Below, piece after piece: positions 7,667-15,943 of a DNA stretch of 64,000 nt. A model generated the notes under the pieces. The model was given only the letters and a program-made list of their open reading frames with translations. It made no database searches and was not told where the DNA came from. Each line of letters begins with the position of its first letter. Positions within the stretch are counted from its first letter, which is position 1. The translations under genes were made by a program, and so were the position numbers. The DNA comes from a virus, in IMG/VR virus record IMGVR_UViG_3300037502_001442, positions 1 through 64,000 of that record. One strand, written 5' to 3'.

Positions 7667-7830
7667 GACACGGAGGGGACGTGCTCCTTACAAAACCACT
7701 CAACGGCGGTAACTATATTGTCGTCGTCCGTGTGAGTAGCGTAATATTCGGCATGTTTACCGCATTCTGCGCACTCACGGCCCCCAATTCTCAGTGAGAG
7801 CATCCAATGCGCTTTTTCGATCTGTACCAC
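7663..7830 (-). CDS. 55-aa zinc-ribbon-like protein, antisense to late cluster
   Basis: Read on the minus strand, GTG 7830 opens a 55-codon frame with an excellent GAGGAGG 7 bases upstream. The protein has CAEC at 20-23, several His residues and a second C-KEH (47-50), a plausible single zinc site. It lies in what is otherwise a 285-bp gap. Its stop overlaps that of the plus-strand gene ending at 7666. The function may be regulatory but is unknown. Confidence 0.65.
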   Translation of the reverse strand: MVQIEKAHWMLSLRIGGRECAECGKHAEYYATHTDDDNIVTAVEWFCKEHVPSVS

Positions 7831-7902
7831 AATCTGTCCTCCTCTAAGGTGCTAGGGTCACACGGTACCAGCGACCACGCCCTCCCCACAAGTATTTGCC
7901 CG

Positions 7903-7922
7903 TGGTATGATGTTTTTCATAC
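7903..7922 (+). promoter_or_regulatory. late promoter with overlapping inverted repeat
   Basis: An extended -10 TGG-TATGAT (7903-7911) would start transcription near 7918, giving a leader of about 34 nt for the portal gene. GTATGA (7905-7910) and TCATAC (7917-7922) form an inverted repeat across the -10 and start site, a suitable operator. The same TGGTATnnT form occurs at 2370. Confidence 0.45.
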
Positions 7923-7951
7923 TTAACCCATAGGAATGAGTGTAACAACCC

Positions 7952-9637
7952 ATGGCTATTGATTTCTGGTCTCCTTCATATAGGGCGTCGTCCAGCGATC
8001 TCACTGTTGCCATCTCTCCTCTGGGCCTCGTCGAACTTGCAGACGAAGAGTTTGAGGTTCATGGACCGCGACTGAACCGTTATGCGGCCGCTTGGGCTTG
8101 GTATCTGGGCCACCACTGGTCCTACCGCCGAGAGATGGGCGAGTCTCAGTTCTACATGAACTACGTCCGCACGATGTCGGACTACATCACCAACTTCTGC
8201 TTCGGTAAGGGCGTTCAGTTCCGCGTTCCCGAGCAGAACGCGGCGATTATCCCCCATCTTCTTGCCCGTGTCTGGGAACAGCACAACCACAAGCACTACG
8301 TGCTTTGGGAAATGGGACAGTTGGCCTCGGTCACTGGCGACTGCTTTGTCAAGGTTGCCTATGAGGAGCCCTACGTCGACCCCGCTGGCGTCCCTGTTGA
8401 GGGCCGCATTCGTATTATTCCGCTGAACCCCGCTCACTGCTTCCCTGAGTACCACCCCCACGACCGCGACCGACTTCTGCGCTTCAAGTTGAAGTACCGC
8501 TTCTGGGGCACCTCGCCCGAGGGCACCCGTCAGGTCTACACCTTCACGGAAATCCTTTCGGACGGGATGATCCAGCAGTTCATCAACGACGAACTCATCG
8601 ATCAGTACGAGAACGTCCTCGGGATCATCCCGATTGTCCACATCCCGAACACCAGCATCTCGTCGTCCCCGTGGGGCCAGAGCGACATTTGGGACATCAT
8701 CCCGCTCAACCGCGAACTCAACGAGAAGATGGCCGAGGTTTCGGACATCATCAACTACCACGCCGCCCCTGTAACCATCATCACGGGCGCTAAGGCCAGC
8801 CAGTTGGAGCGCGGTCCTAAGAAGGTCTGGGCTGGTCTGCCCAAGGACGCCAGCGTGTTCAACCTTGAGTCCCGTGGCGAGATGTCGGGAGCCCTGGAGT
8901 ACGTCCAGTTCCTGAAGAGGACGATGCACGAGATTACGGGCGTTCCTGAGACCGCTCTGGGCCAGTTCCAGCCCGTCTCCAACACCTCTGGCGTGGCTTT
9001 GGCTATCCAGTACCAGCCAATGATGAACCGCTTCACGATGAAGAAGGTGCACTTCACCAAGGGTCTTGAGCGCATCAACGAGATCATCATCAGAACAGCG
9101 GCCGTCTTTGAGCCCCAGATGCTCGTCTACGACCCGTCCCAGGCGGCGATGCCCGAGAAGGACCAACTTACGCAGTTGGACCCCGCCGATCCGAACACCT
9201 ACAGGACGATGGTCCACTGGCCCGAGCCTCTCCCTGTGGACGCCCTCATCAAACTCAACGAGGTCCAGGCCAAGATGGCCCTCGGCCTTGAGTCCAAGCG
9301 CGGAGCCCTCCGAATCCTCGGTGAGGAGTTCCCGAACGAGAAGATGGACGAAATCTTTGAGGAATTGCAGTCTGACGCCCTTGATCAGGGCGCTCTAGAC
9401 ATGCTCCGAGCCCAGATCAACATGGCGGTCATGATGGTCACGGGAATGGTCGCTGGTCCTGAGGGACCAGAAACGACTTCGGCTGGAGGTGCTAATGTGT
9501 CTTCAGCGGGAGGTTCTTCCGAGGGTCCGTTGCCTGGAACGGCAGTCGGTCCCATGGAAGAGCAGATGGTGAATCAACTTGTAAGCAAGGCTTACGGCGC
9601 TCGTTTCGCACAGCGTCGTGTGCCTGATGAAGAATAA
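7952..9637 (+). CDS. Portal protein
   Basis: This forms the dodecameric ring at the capsid vertex through which DNA passes. The 561-aa length, the position before scaffold and major capsid, and the mixed alpha-beta sequence with long helices (about 250-350, including the segment around NRELNEKMAEVSDIINYHAA) fit SPP1/phi29-like portals. The C-terminal 60 residues are Gly/Ser/Pro-rich. Start ATG 7952 has only a weak ribosome site. Confidence 0.88.
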   Translation: MAIDFWSPSYRASSSDLTVAISPLGLVELADEEFEVHGPRLNRYAAAWAWYLGHHWSYRREMGESQFYMNYVRTMSDYITNFCFGKGVQFRVPEQNAAIIPHLLARVWEQHNHKHYVLWEMGQLASVTGDCFVKVAYEEPYVDPAGVPVEGRIRIIPLNPAHCFPEYHPHDRDRLLRFKLKYRFWGTSPEGTRQVYTFTEILSDGMIQQFINDELIDQYENVLGIIPIVHIPNTSISSSPWGQSDIWDIIPLNRELNEKMAEVSDIINYHAAPVTIITGAKASQLERGPKKVWAGLPKDASVFNLESRGEMSGALEYVQFLKRTMHEITGVPETALGQFQPVSNTSGVALAIQYQPMMNRFTMKKVHFTKGLERINEIIIRTAAVFEPQMLVYDPSQAAMPEKDQLTQLDPADPNTYRTMVHWPEPLPVDALIKLNEVQAKMALGLESKRGALRILGEEFPNEKMDEIFEELQSDALDQGALDMLRAQINMAVMMVTGMVAGPEGPETTSAGGANVSSAGGSSEGPLPGTAVGPMEEQMVNQLVSKAYGARFAQRRVPDEE

Positions 9638-9689
9638 AAAGTCCTATTAACTAAGTCCAAATAAGCCAAACTAACGAGGTAGGTAACTC

Positions 9690-10490
9690 ATGGCACGGAA
9701 TAACGTCCCCGAAGGGGACATCATCAGCGTTCCCGTCGACGCTCCCGCAGTGGAGCAGTTCGTTGAGAGCGCAATGAAAAGCACTAACGGCAAGATCTTC
9801 ACTGAGGACGAGGTCGAGAAGATTCGTCAGCAGGAGAAGGACAAGATGTACAAGCGTCTTGAGGATGCCGACAGCAGGGTCAAGACCCTTGAGGAGCAGA
9901 TCAACCTCATTGCTGAGGAGCGCGAGCAGGCCCGCCGAGAGGCTGAAGAGCGTGCCGCCAAGGAGGCCGAACTCCTCCGCCAGCGTGAGGTAGAGGAACT
10001 GAGCGCCAAGGAACTCCTCCTGAAGAAGGAAGACGAGTTCAACCAGCGGATCAATACCGTCGAGCAGGAGTGGCAGAGCCGCCTTGCCGAGATTGAGGCC
10101 CAGCGTCAGGCTCAGGAAGCCCTCCTTGAGAAAGAGCGCCGTCTCCAGGAACTGGAGCACTACCGCAACAGCCGTCTCCAGGCTGAGCAGGAGGCCATCA
10201 TCCCCGAACTGATCGACCTCGTCTCGGGTAACTCCGAGGAGGAGATCGAGCAATCGATTGCTGTGCTACGAGATCGTTCTTCTGCTATTATTGAGTCAAT
10301 CCAGCAGGCGACCGCGCAGTCGCAAAGTCGTCTGAGGGGGGCTCCTGTTACGGCTCCCCCCGTTGGGCCGATGGAAACTCAGACGGAATACCAGCAGTTG
10401 AATGCGGATGACATCCGCAACATGTCGATGGATCAGTACGCGAAGATGCGGGACAGGCTCCTGAATGCTCGGACCCGAGGACGCTTTTAG
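9690..10490 (+). CDS. Capsid scaffolding protein
   Basis: 266 aa dominated by a highly charged, Glu/Gln/Arg-rich coiled coil (about 45-185) between a short N-terminal and a flexible C-terminal region. The position between portal and major capsid is canonical for a scaffold. No separate maturation protease is seen, in keeping with N4-gp56-type capsids that often lack one. The start ATG is preceded by GAGGTAGG. Confidence 0.8.
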   Translation: MARNNVPEGDIISVPVDAPAVEQFVESAMKSTNGKIFTEDEVEKIRQQEKDKMYKRLEDADSRVKTLEEQINLIAEEREQARREAEERAAKEAELLRQREVEELSAKELLLKKEDEFNQRINTVEQEWQSRLAEIEAQRQAQEALLEKERRLQELEHYRNSRLQAEQEAIIPELIDLVSGNSEEEIEQSIAVLRDRSSAIIESIQQATAQSQSRLRGAPVTAPPVGPMETQTEYQQLNADDIRNMSMDQYAKMRDRLLNARTRGRF

Positions 10491-10545
10491 TCCAAGGGTT
10501 CACCCCCAAACATCCACAAACCCCTAACCACGGAGGAAAAATCCC

Positions 10546-11628
10546 ATGGCCTATCCTGGCCCTTCTGGTGGAGCGATTACCACGGCGGGAGCAACCAGCG
10601 CGACTGGTTACTCCAGCGGTGAGTACCTCTCCCCCGCAATTCAGACCATTTGGTCGAAAGAGATCCTGTTCCAGGCGATGCCCGTGCTTCGCTTCGAGCA
10701 GTTCGCAGTCAAGAAGACGGAACTCGGCGTCATGCCTGGTCTCACGATCAACTTCATGCGTTACAACAACCTTGCCACTGATGAGGCGAACGGTTCGGAA
10801 CTGACCGAGGGTGTCCGTATGGACCCCGTCGCTCTGTCGTCCAGCCAGATCCAGATCACGGTCAAGGAGCAGGGCAAGGCGGTCTCCGTGACCGAACTCC
10901 TGCTGAACGCTTCGTTCGACGATGTCATGGCCTCGGCTTCGCGCCTTCTCGGCCGTCACATGGCTCAGTCGATGGACATCCAGGCCCGTAACACCCTCTA
11001 CAAGAACGCTGTGCCGTTCGGTGGTGGGGCGGCTGTTCCCCCGAGCGTCGTCTTCGGTCGTACGCCTGCGGCCAGCCGTGGCTCGATCAGCCCGTACGAC
11101 GCTGGTACCCTCGGCAACGCCTCGGCTCCTGGCTACATGTCGCCCGCGACCATCAAGGACGCTGTCGAGGTGCTGGCTGAGCAGAACATCCCGCGCCTTG
11201 GCGACACCTACGTGTGCTTCGTGCACCCGTCGCAGAGCCGCTCGATCCGTGACTGGCCCGAGTTCATCGAGGTCTCGAAGTACGCCGCTCCTGGCAACTT
11301 CATGCTCGGTGAGATCGGCCGTCTGTACGACGTGGTGTTCATTGAGACGACCCAGGTGAAGAAGGGCCTTACCCTTTCCAACGTCACCGACACCGACACG
11401 AACTTCTCGTCGGCTGGTGTTCAGTCGAACGCGAATGCGTACAACGCGATCATGATCGGTGACAACGCCTTTGGTCAGGCCATTGCCCTCCCCGTGGAAC
11501 TCCGCGACGGCGGTGTGATCGACTTCGGTCGTGAGCACGGTCTCTCGTGGTACGCGATCTGGGGCTTCGGCATGATCACCCACGAGTCCCGAGTGGTGAT
11601 CAACACCCTCGGTGGCGCCATCTCCTGA
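10546..11628 (+). CDS. Major capsid protein (N4-gp56 family, HK97 fold)
   Basis: This 360-aa protein forms the icosahedral shell. Sequence texture and blocks such as the segment around GLTINFMRYNNL (about 66-77), MAQSMDIQARNTL (about 140-152) and the C-terminal GLSWYAIWG (about 327-335) match the N4-gp56 family as I know it. A strong CGGAGG precedes ATG 10546. A terminator-like hairpin follows, as is common after a highly expressed capsid gene. Confidence 0.92.
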   Translation: MAYPGPSGGAITTAGATSATGYSSGEYLSPAIQTIWSKEILFQAMPVLRFEQFAVKKTELGVMPGLTINFMRYNNLATDEANGSELTEGVRMDPVALSSSQIQITVKEQGKAVSVTELLLNASFDDVMASASRLLGRHMAQSMDIQARNTLYKNAVPFGGGAAVPPSVVFGRTPAASRGSISPYDAGTLGNASAPGYMSPATIKDAVEVLAEQNIPRLGDTYVCFVHPSQSRSIRDWPEFIEVSKYAAPGNFMLGEIGRLYDVVFIETTQVKKGLTLSNVTDTDTNFSSAGVQSNANAYNAIMIGDNAFGQAIALPVELRDGGVIDFGREHGLSWYAIWGFGMITHESRVVINTLGGAIS

Positions 11629-11654
11629 TAACACAGGACCACACAATCGTGTAG

Positions 11655-11696
11655 AGTGTGGGGGAACGGCCTTCGGGCCTAGTACCCCACACTTTT
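11655..11696 (+). terminator. Rho-independent terminator after major capsid gene
   Basis: A 9-bp stem AGTGTGGGG (11655-11663)/CCCCACACT (11685-11693) encloses a second hairpin GGCC-TTCG-GGCC (11668-11679) with a stable UUCG loop. TTTT follows. It may also stabilise the capsid mRNA 3' end. Confidence 0.8.
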
Positions 11697-11721
11697 CACA
11701 CTCACACCATAAGGAGTAGAA

Positions 11722-11955
11722 ATGCCTAGCAAGAAGACCATCGACGCATTTGTCGTGTCAGAGGATGACTTTGACGACGAGGGCACTGTTGTTGCCCCTG
11801 GTGGAACTGGTACAAAGAAGGGGCGCGTCAAGGGCTCCTGGACGATGTACTGGGGAAACACGAAGTACGAGTTTGAGGACGGCAGGGCGTATGTCCTTCC
11901 CACCGACCTCTACCAGTACCTTCGAGAGAACGATTCTATTTACGACACTCTGTGA
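11722..11955 (+). CDS. Unknown 77-aa head-region protein
   Basis: The N-terminal half is acidic and disordered, with DDFDDEG followed by Gly/Thr. A compact C-terminal part (about 35-77) is rich in Tyr/Trp. ATG 11722 has AAGGAG upstream. Position after the major capsid suggests a small head protein, without direct evidence. Confidence 0.65.
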   Translation: MPSKKTIDAFVVSEDDFDDEGTVVAPGGTGTKKGRVKGSWTMYWGNTKYEFEDGRAYVLPTDLYQYLRENDSIYDTL

Positions 11956-11963
11956 GGTAATTA

Positions 11964-13274
11964 ATGGGCGGGTTCACGATCCCGAATACGCCAGATGCGT
12001 ATAACCAGAATCAAGCCGAACCCGACTCGTTAGACTTCCAGATTCTTGGTGATCAGCGCTACGGCGTGATCAGCGGCATGGGGGTTATCAACCCCCTGTC
12101 CGCAGGTACTGTTGACGTCGAGGCTGGCGTCATCCTCATCAATGGTCAGCAACACTCGTTTGCTGGCATCCAGGGGGTGCAACTAACCCCCTACGCCTCT
12201 GCGCCCTTCTTTGACGTTGTTGTCGCCCGCCATGACGGTTCCAGCAACGTCACGATTGTGGTTGTCGACGGTACTACCGTCAACCCCCGCTACCCCGCTA
12301 TTGACCGCACCACTGACGTGGTACTTGCCACCGTGTGGCGGGACAATGCTGGCCTAACTTCGTCCCACATTACGGACAAGCGCTACTTTGTCCGAGCCAA
12401 CTCCAACTACGTCGAGCCTGGTGACCCTGACCCCGCTCGCGGTAGCACTGGCGACTTCTGGGTTGAGAGCAACTGGACCCCTGGTCCGAGCCTTGACTCA
12501 CCTGTTTCCGTCAAGATCGGTGCCTCCTACATCAACCTTGCCAAGTGGTCAGGGACCGAGAACATCATCACCACGGGCTCTTTTACTGGCGCAAACCTAA
12601 CCCTGTCTGGTAACGCCAATATCAACCGCGTGATTCCCGCTTCCAACGTGGGTACTGGTAGCCCTGTTCGTGTTTGGGGAGTCACCGCTGAGGGAGACAA
12701 CACCCTCCGTGCTTACCCTACGACCTCTCTAGCCGTAAATACGGCCACACGGTTGGACAGCGGCGGACGCTCTATCTCGTACGCTACTGGCTCTTCTGAG
12801 GGAGGCACTGGCTGGCTCACCACGGGCGCCTTCTACGCATCTGGCACTGGTCTTCGGTATTCGTTTACCCCTGACACCAACACTGGTATCGGTAATACGT
12901 CTACTCAAGGACAGGTTTCTGTTTATAACAACGGCGATATCAGGGCCCTATTTACTAACTCTGGATTGACCGTTTACGGAAGCGTTACTGAGTCCTCGTC
13001 TTTGCGGTACAAGGACAACGTCCAGGACCTCAAGTTCAACGCCAAGGACCTTTTGAAGGTCAGGCTCGTTACGTTCCGCCTCACTAACTCCCTGCACGCC
13101 CAATACACGGGCCTCATCGCTGAGGAACTGGACAAGTTGGAGGGTGGTAAGCCCTTCGTCACCTATGACGAGGCTGGGCGCCCCGACGGTATCAACTACG
13201 CCCAGTTGGCTGTTGCTTATATCGAATTACTAAAGGATCACGAGGCTCGCCTGTCTGCACTTGAGGCCAAGTGA
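11964..13274 (+). CDS. Fibre-like protein with C-terminal S74 intramolecular chaperone
   Basis: A 436-aa Ser/Thr/Gly-rich, beta-structured protein. It ends in a peptidase S74-type chaperone domain (about 342-436), which in other phage fibres and endosialidases helps trimerise and then cuts itself off. The cleavage region SSLRYKDNV keeps the Ser...Lys spacing of the family, and the tail IAEELDKLE...NYAQLAVAYIELL is typical. Its place among head genes suggests a head fibre or neck appendage, though a tail fibre is possible. Confidence 0.8.
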   Translation: MGGFTIPNTPDAYNQNQAEPDSLDFQILGDQRYGVISGMGVINPLSAGTVDVEAGVILINGQQHSFAGIQGVQLTPYASAPFFDVVVARHDGSSNVTIVVVDGTTVNPRYPAIDRTTDVVLATVWRDNAGLTSSHITDKRYFVRANSNYVEPGDPDPARGSTGDFWVESNWTPGPSLDSPVSVKIGASYINLAKWSGTENIITTGSFTGANLTLSGNANINRVIPASNVGTGSPVRVWGVTAEGDNTLRAYPTTSLAVNTATRLDSGGRSISYATGSSEGGTGWLTTGAFYASGTGLRYSFTPDTNTGIGNTSTQGQVSVYNNGDIRALFTNSGLTVYGSVTESSSLRYKDNVQDLKFNAKDLLKVRLVTFRLTNSLHAQYTGLIAEELDKLEGGKPFVTYDEAGRPDGINYAQLAVAYIELLKDHEARLSALEAK

Positions 13275-13435
13275 TGCCCCACGAACTCGAACGCCCCATT
13301 CCCAAGCCCTCTGGAAATGTCGTTGACGCCGTCCAGGTGAGGCAGGTTATGGCCCCCCGCGTCAGGGAGACCCAGCCGCAAATCAATCAGCCGTATCAGG
13401 ACACGATTCCTGGAGAAGGTTCTGGTGACCAATAA
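13274..13435 (+). CDS. Unknown 53-aa Pro/Gln-rich protein
   Basis: A short frame coupled at both ends: its ATG overlaps the S74 gene's stop (TGATG), and its TAA overlaps the next ATG (TAATG). The peptide is Pro/Gln/Val-rich and likely unstructured. Coupling and exact fill of the gap support it as a real gene of unknown function. Confidence 0.6.
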   Translation: MPHELERPIPKPSGNVVDAVQVRQVMAPRVRETQPQINQPYQDTIPGEGSGDQ

Positions 13436-14244
13436 TGACTCAAGAAATTAGCCCTGAACTTCTGGAGGAACTGTCCACGCTGGCCCGCAACTACCTGCGG
13501 GACTTCCCCAAGTTCTTCCAGACCTCGTTTGACGCTGTCGGCCGCACCTACCAGTTGGGACAGATCAACATTGATAAACCCACCTTCTGGGTGGCAACGA
13601 CCACTGGTGCCAGCGCGACCGAACTTTCGGACAACCAGTACTCGCTTGACGTCCGTAACGGAGTTCTACGTCTGGCGTCTACCCCTGCCGCTGGCTCTCG
13701 CATCATGGTAGAGGGCTACTACTACGAGTGGTTCCTCCCCGAAGATCTTGAGTACTACGTCAAGAGGTCCATCTACTTCCACGACCAGACGATCCATATC
13801 CCTATTGAGAGCGCAAACAAGGCTGTCAAGGACACGGTGGGAATGGCTGGTCTGATTGAGGCCCTGTGGGCTCTCATGACCGAGTATTCGCGTGACATCG
13901 ACGTCATGACCTCTGAGTCGATTCACATTCCTGGTTCTCAGCGTTTCCGCATGCTTCAGGCCCTCATTGCCCAATGGGAGGCCGAATACCGCAAACATGC
14001 CAACAACCTGAACATCGGCCCCGAGCGCATCGAGATCATGAACCTGCGCCGCGTGTCCCGTACCACCAACCGCCTTGTGCCCCTCTTCGTGGCCAAGGAG
14101 TTGGGCGACTACGACCCGTACGAGCGTATTTTCGTGGACGACCACCCCCAACAGATTCTCCTTACTGACGAGGAATCTCTCAGGGACAACGTGTACATCG
14201 ACGGAGACCCGCCCACGGGCATTCCTACTAATGCGTACTTCTGA
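13435..14244 (+). CDS. Putative head-tail connector (269 aa)
   Basis: Lies directly after the capsid genes and before the tail sheath, where adaptor/head-completion proteins are encoded. The sequence mixes beta strands (about 30-105) and helices (about 115-200). No motif can be named, so the role rests on gene order. It overlaps the next start (TGATG). Confidence 0.6.
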   Translation: MTQEISPELLEELSTLARNYLRDFPKFFQTSFDAVGRTYQLGQINIDKPTFWVATTTGASATELSDNQYSLDVRNGVLRLASTPAAGSRIMVEGYYYEWFLPEDLEYYVKRSIYFHDQTIHIPIESANKAVKDTVGMAGLIEALWALMTEYSRDIDVMTSESIHIPGSQRFRMLQALIAQWEAEYRKHANNLNIGPERIEIMNLRRVSRTTNRLVPLFVAKELGDYDPYERIFVDDHPQQILLTDEESLRDNVYIDGDPPTGIPTNAYF

Positions 14245-14780
14245 TGGACGCTCGGCGCGAACTATCGCATATTCGCAAGCACTATAGGCAGTACAGCCGC
14301 GACTACGGCGAGACCGTGGTCTACTTTGAGTTTGTCCCGCTAGCCAATGCGGCCAGTGCTGGTTCGGTTTACGACGACATCTACGACGAGGGAGCCCCTG
14401 GAGAAGGGGGCCGAAAGTACCGAGAAGGTCTTGTTCTCCCTGTCCTGATGATCACCGAGGCCGAGGACCAGAAGAGGGCCATCCCCGAGGGCCGTCAGCC
14501 TGTCCAGTTGGCTAACTTCGTGGCCTCCATCGAGGACATGCGGGATGCTGGCGTCACCAACCCCTTTGAGTACCAGACCCACCTAAACGACATGTTCCTG
14601 TACGACGGCAGGTACTTTTCGGTCGTCTCCTACCGTGTCCGTGGGCGCACGAGAGACGACGTTCTGGTGGTCGTCGAGGGCATTGAGGTTTACATCAGCG
14701 AGGAAATGTCCAACGACATTGGCCCAGCCCCGTTCTCTATCCAGGATGACCCCTGGCCTTCTAGGCTTCCCGAACTCTGA
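14244..14780 (+). CDS. Putative head-completion/neck protein (178 aa)
   Basis: ATG 14244 overlaps the upstream stop. The sequence contains alternating beta segments such as YFSVVSYRVRGRTRDDVLVVVEG (in part) near 130-150, as in head-tail joining proteins. The assignment rests on position in the connector block. A small hairpin follows the gene. Confidence 0.55.
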   Translation: MDARRELSHIRKHYRQYSRDYGETVVYFEFVPLANAASAGSVYDDIYDEGAPGEGGRKYREGLVLPVLMITEAEDQKRAIPEGRQPVQLANFVASIEDMRDAGVTNPFEYQTHLNDMFLYDGRYFSVVSYRVRGRTRDDVLVVVEGIEVYISEEMSNDIGPAPFSIQDDPWPSRLPEL

Positions 14781-14794
14781 TAAACTTGGAATAA

Positions 14795-14812
14795 CCCTGA
14801 TGCGCGTCAGGG
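14795..14812 (+). terminator. short stem-loop, weak terminator
   Basis: CCCTGA-TGCGCG-TCAGGG forms a 6-bp stem in the 61-bp gap. No T-run follows. A TAGAAT (14824-14829) downstream resembles the -10 at 6461 and could restart transcription for the next gene. Confidence 0.3.
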
Positions 14813-14841
14813 GGTCCAACGCCTAGAATCCTGAGGGAAGT

Positions 14842-15240
14842 ATGACTGCTTCTTCAACCTACTCCCGCAACGGTTCTAGCGCGTCCACGCCCGCAGAGTT
14901 CTCCCCGTTTGTTTCATGGGTTGAGAGCGCGGTAAACGCACTTCCTCAGGCAATCGTTCAGGCCATCACCGCCGTTGAAAAGGAAGAGAAGACCTTCCTT
15001 GAGGACAGGTTAAACAGGCACCCTGACTGGGCCGCTATCAAGCCCAACGCCAATGTCCGCTATGGGCAAGAGGGGATGGTCTACCAGGTTCCTGGGGCGC
15101 AAGCCCATCAACTGGAATACGGCAATCCTGAGGAAAGCATCGTTGCCACTGGTCTCGTGCGCTCGACGGCCAAGAGGCGCGAGTACGACGTTCAGCAATC
15201 CTTGACAGGTCACATCAACAAGGCGATCACGAGTGCCTAA
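14842..15240 (+). CDS. Putative neck/tail-completion protein (132 aa)
   Basis: A disordered Ser-rich N-terminus (1-20) is followed by a helix and a compact domain. Size and place between connector and sheath genes resemble HK97-gp10-like or neck proteins. The end overlaps the next gene by 8 nt. ATG 14842 is preceded by GAGGGA. Confidence 0.5.
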   Translation: MTASSTYSRNGSSASTPAEFSPFVSWVESAVNALPQAIVQAITAVEKEEKTFLEDRLNRHPDWAAIKPNANVRYGQEGMVYQVPGAQAHQLEYGNPEESIVATGLVRSTAKRREYDVQQSLTGHINKAITSA

Positions 15241-15910
15241 TCCTGGGTTCCTTCTTGCCGAAGATGCGGCCGTAAAGGCTCGATTCTCCAACCTCACGGT
15301 CAAAGATGATCGAGAAAACGCTCGCCCTGTTCAGGTTTTCTTTCGCTACCCTGAGGCTGAGACTGAGCGCTCTTACCCGTTCATTACCATCGAGATGATC
15401 GATGTCGTCCATGCTCGCAACCGCCAGCACTCCGAGTCTCAGATTGTATACGCACGGTCTACTACGACTGGAGCCAGTGCTTTTGGCGGGCCAGACCAGA
15501 TGGAGTATTGGCCCAGCAAAATCTCTGATTTGGACACAGTCCAGAACTCGTCCCAGTACGATTTCCTCGTCAGCAACGAGTTTGTGCCTGTCGACATCCT
15601 GTATCAAGTGTCGACCTACACCCGTAGCGCACTTCACGACCGCCAACTCAGCGCCCAAATGTTGAGTACAATTACACCGTTCCGAAGGGGCTTTATTGCG
15701 GTTCCAGAGGACGGCACAATGAGGCGTTTTGATCTTTTGGATTGGACGACTGCGGACCTGTTAGACTCCGAGTCTGGCTACCGCAAGCGCATTTTCCGAA
15801 AGATCTACACGATCCAGATGTCGGCCGAGATTCCCTCGACCAACATGTATGGAGCGTATCAAATTACAAACGTTATCCCTACCATCAGTGGCACCAATCT
15901 CGATTCGTAA
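15233..15910 (+). CDS. Putative tail terminator/completion protein (225 aa)
   Basis: Start GTG 15233 lies inside the previous gene's end. Position immediately before the sheath gene fits a T4 gp15-like tail terminator, or a protein joining tail to neck. It has alternating beta/alpha segments and no catalytic motif. The call rests on gene order and size. Confidence 0.5.
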   Translation: MPNPGFLLAEDAAVKARFSNLTVKDDRENARPVQVFFRYPEAETERSYPFITIEMIDVVHARNRQHSESQIVYARSTTTGASAFGGPDQMEYWPSKISDLDTVQNSSQYDFLVSNEFVPVDILYQVSTYTRSALHDRQLSAQMLSTITPFRRGFIAVPEDGTMRRFDLLDWTTADLLDSESGYRKRIFRKIYTIQMSAEIPSTNMYGAYQITNVIPTISGTNLDS

Positions 15911-15943
15911 CCCCCGCATACTTACTCAGGAGTAAAAAACACA

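Noticed and set aside
7582-7797. Plus-strand 71-codon frame covering the end of the 7082 gene
   Set aside because: It has no start signal of its own and lies mostly inside a real gene; the minus-strand frame 7663-7830 has a far better ribosome site and Cys/His pattern.
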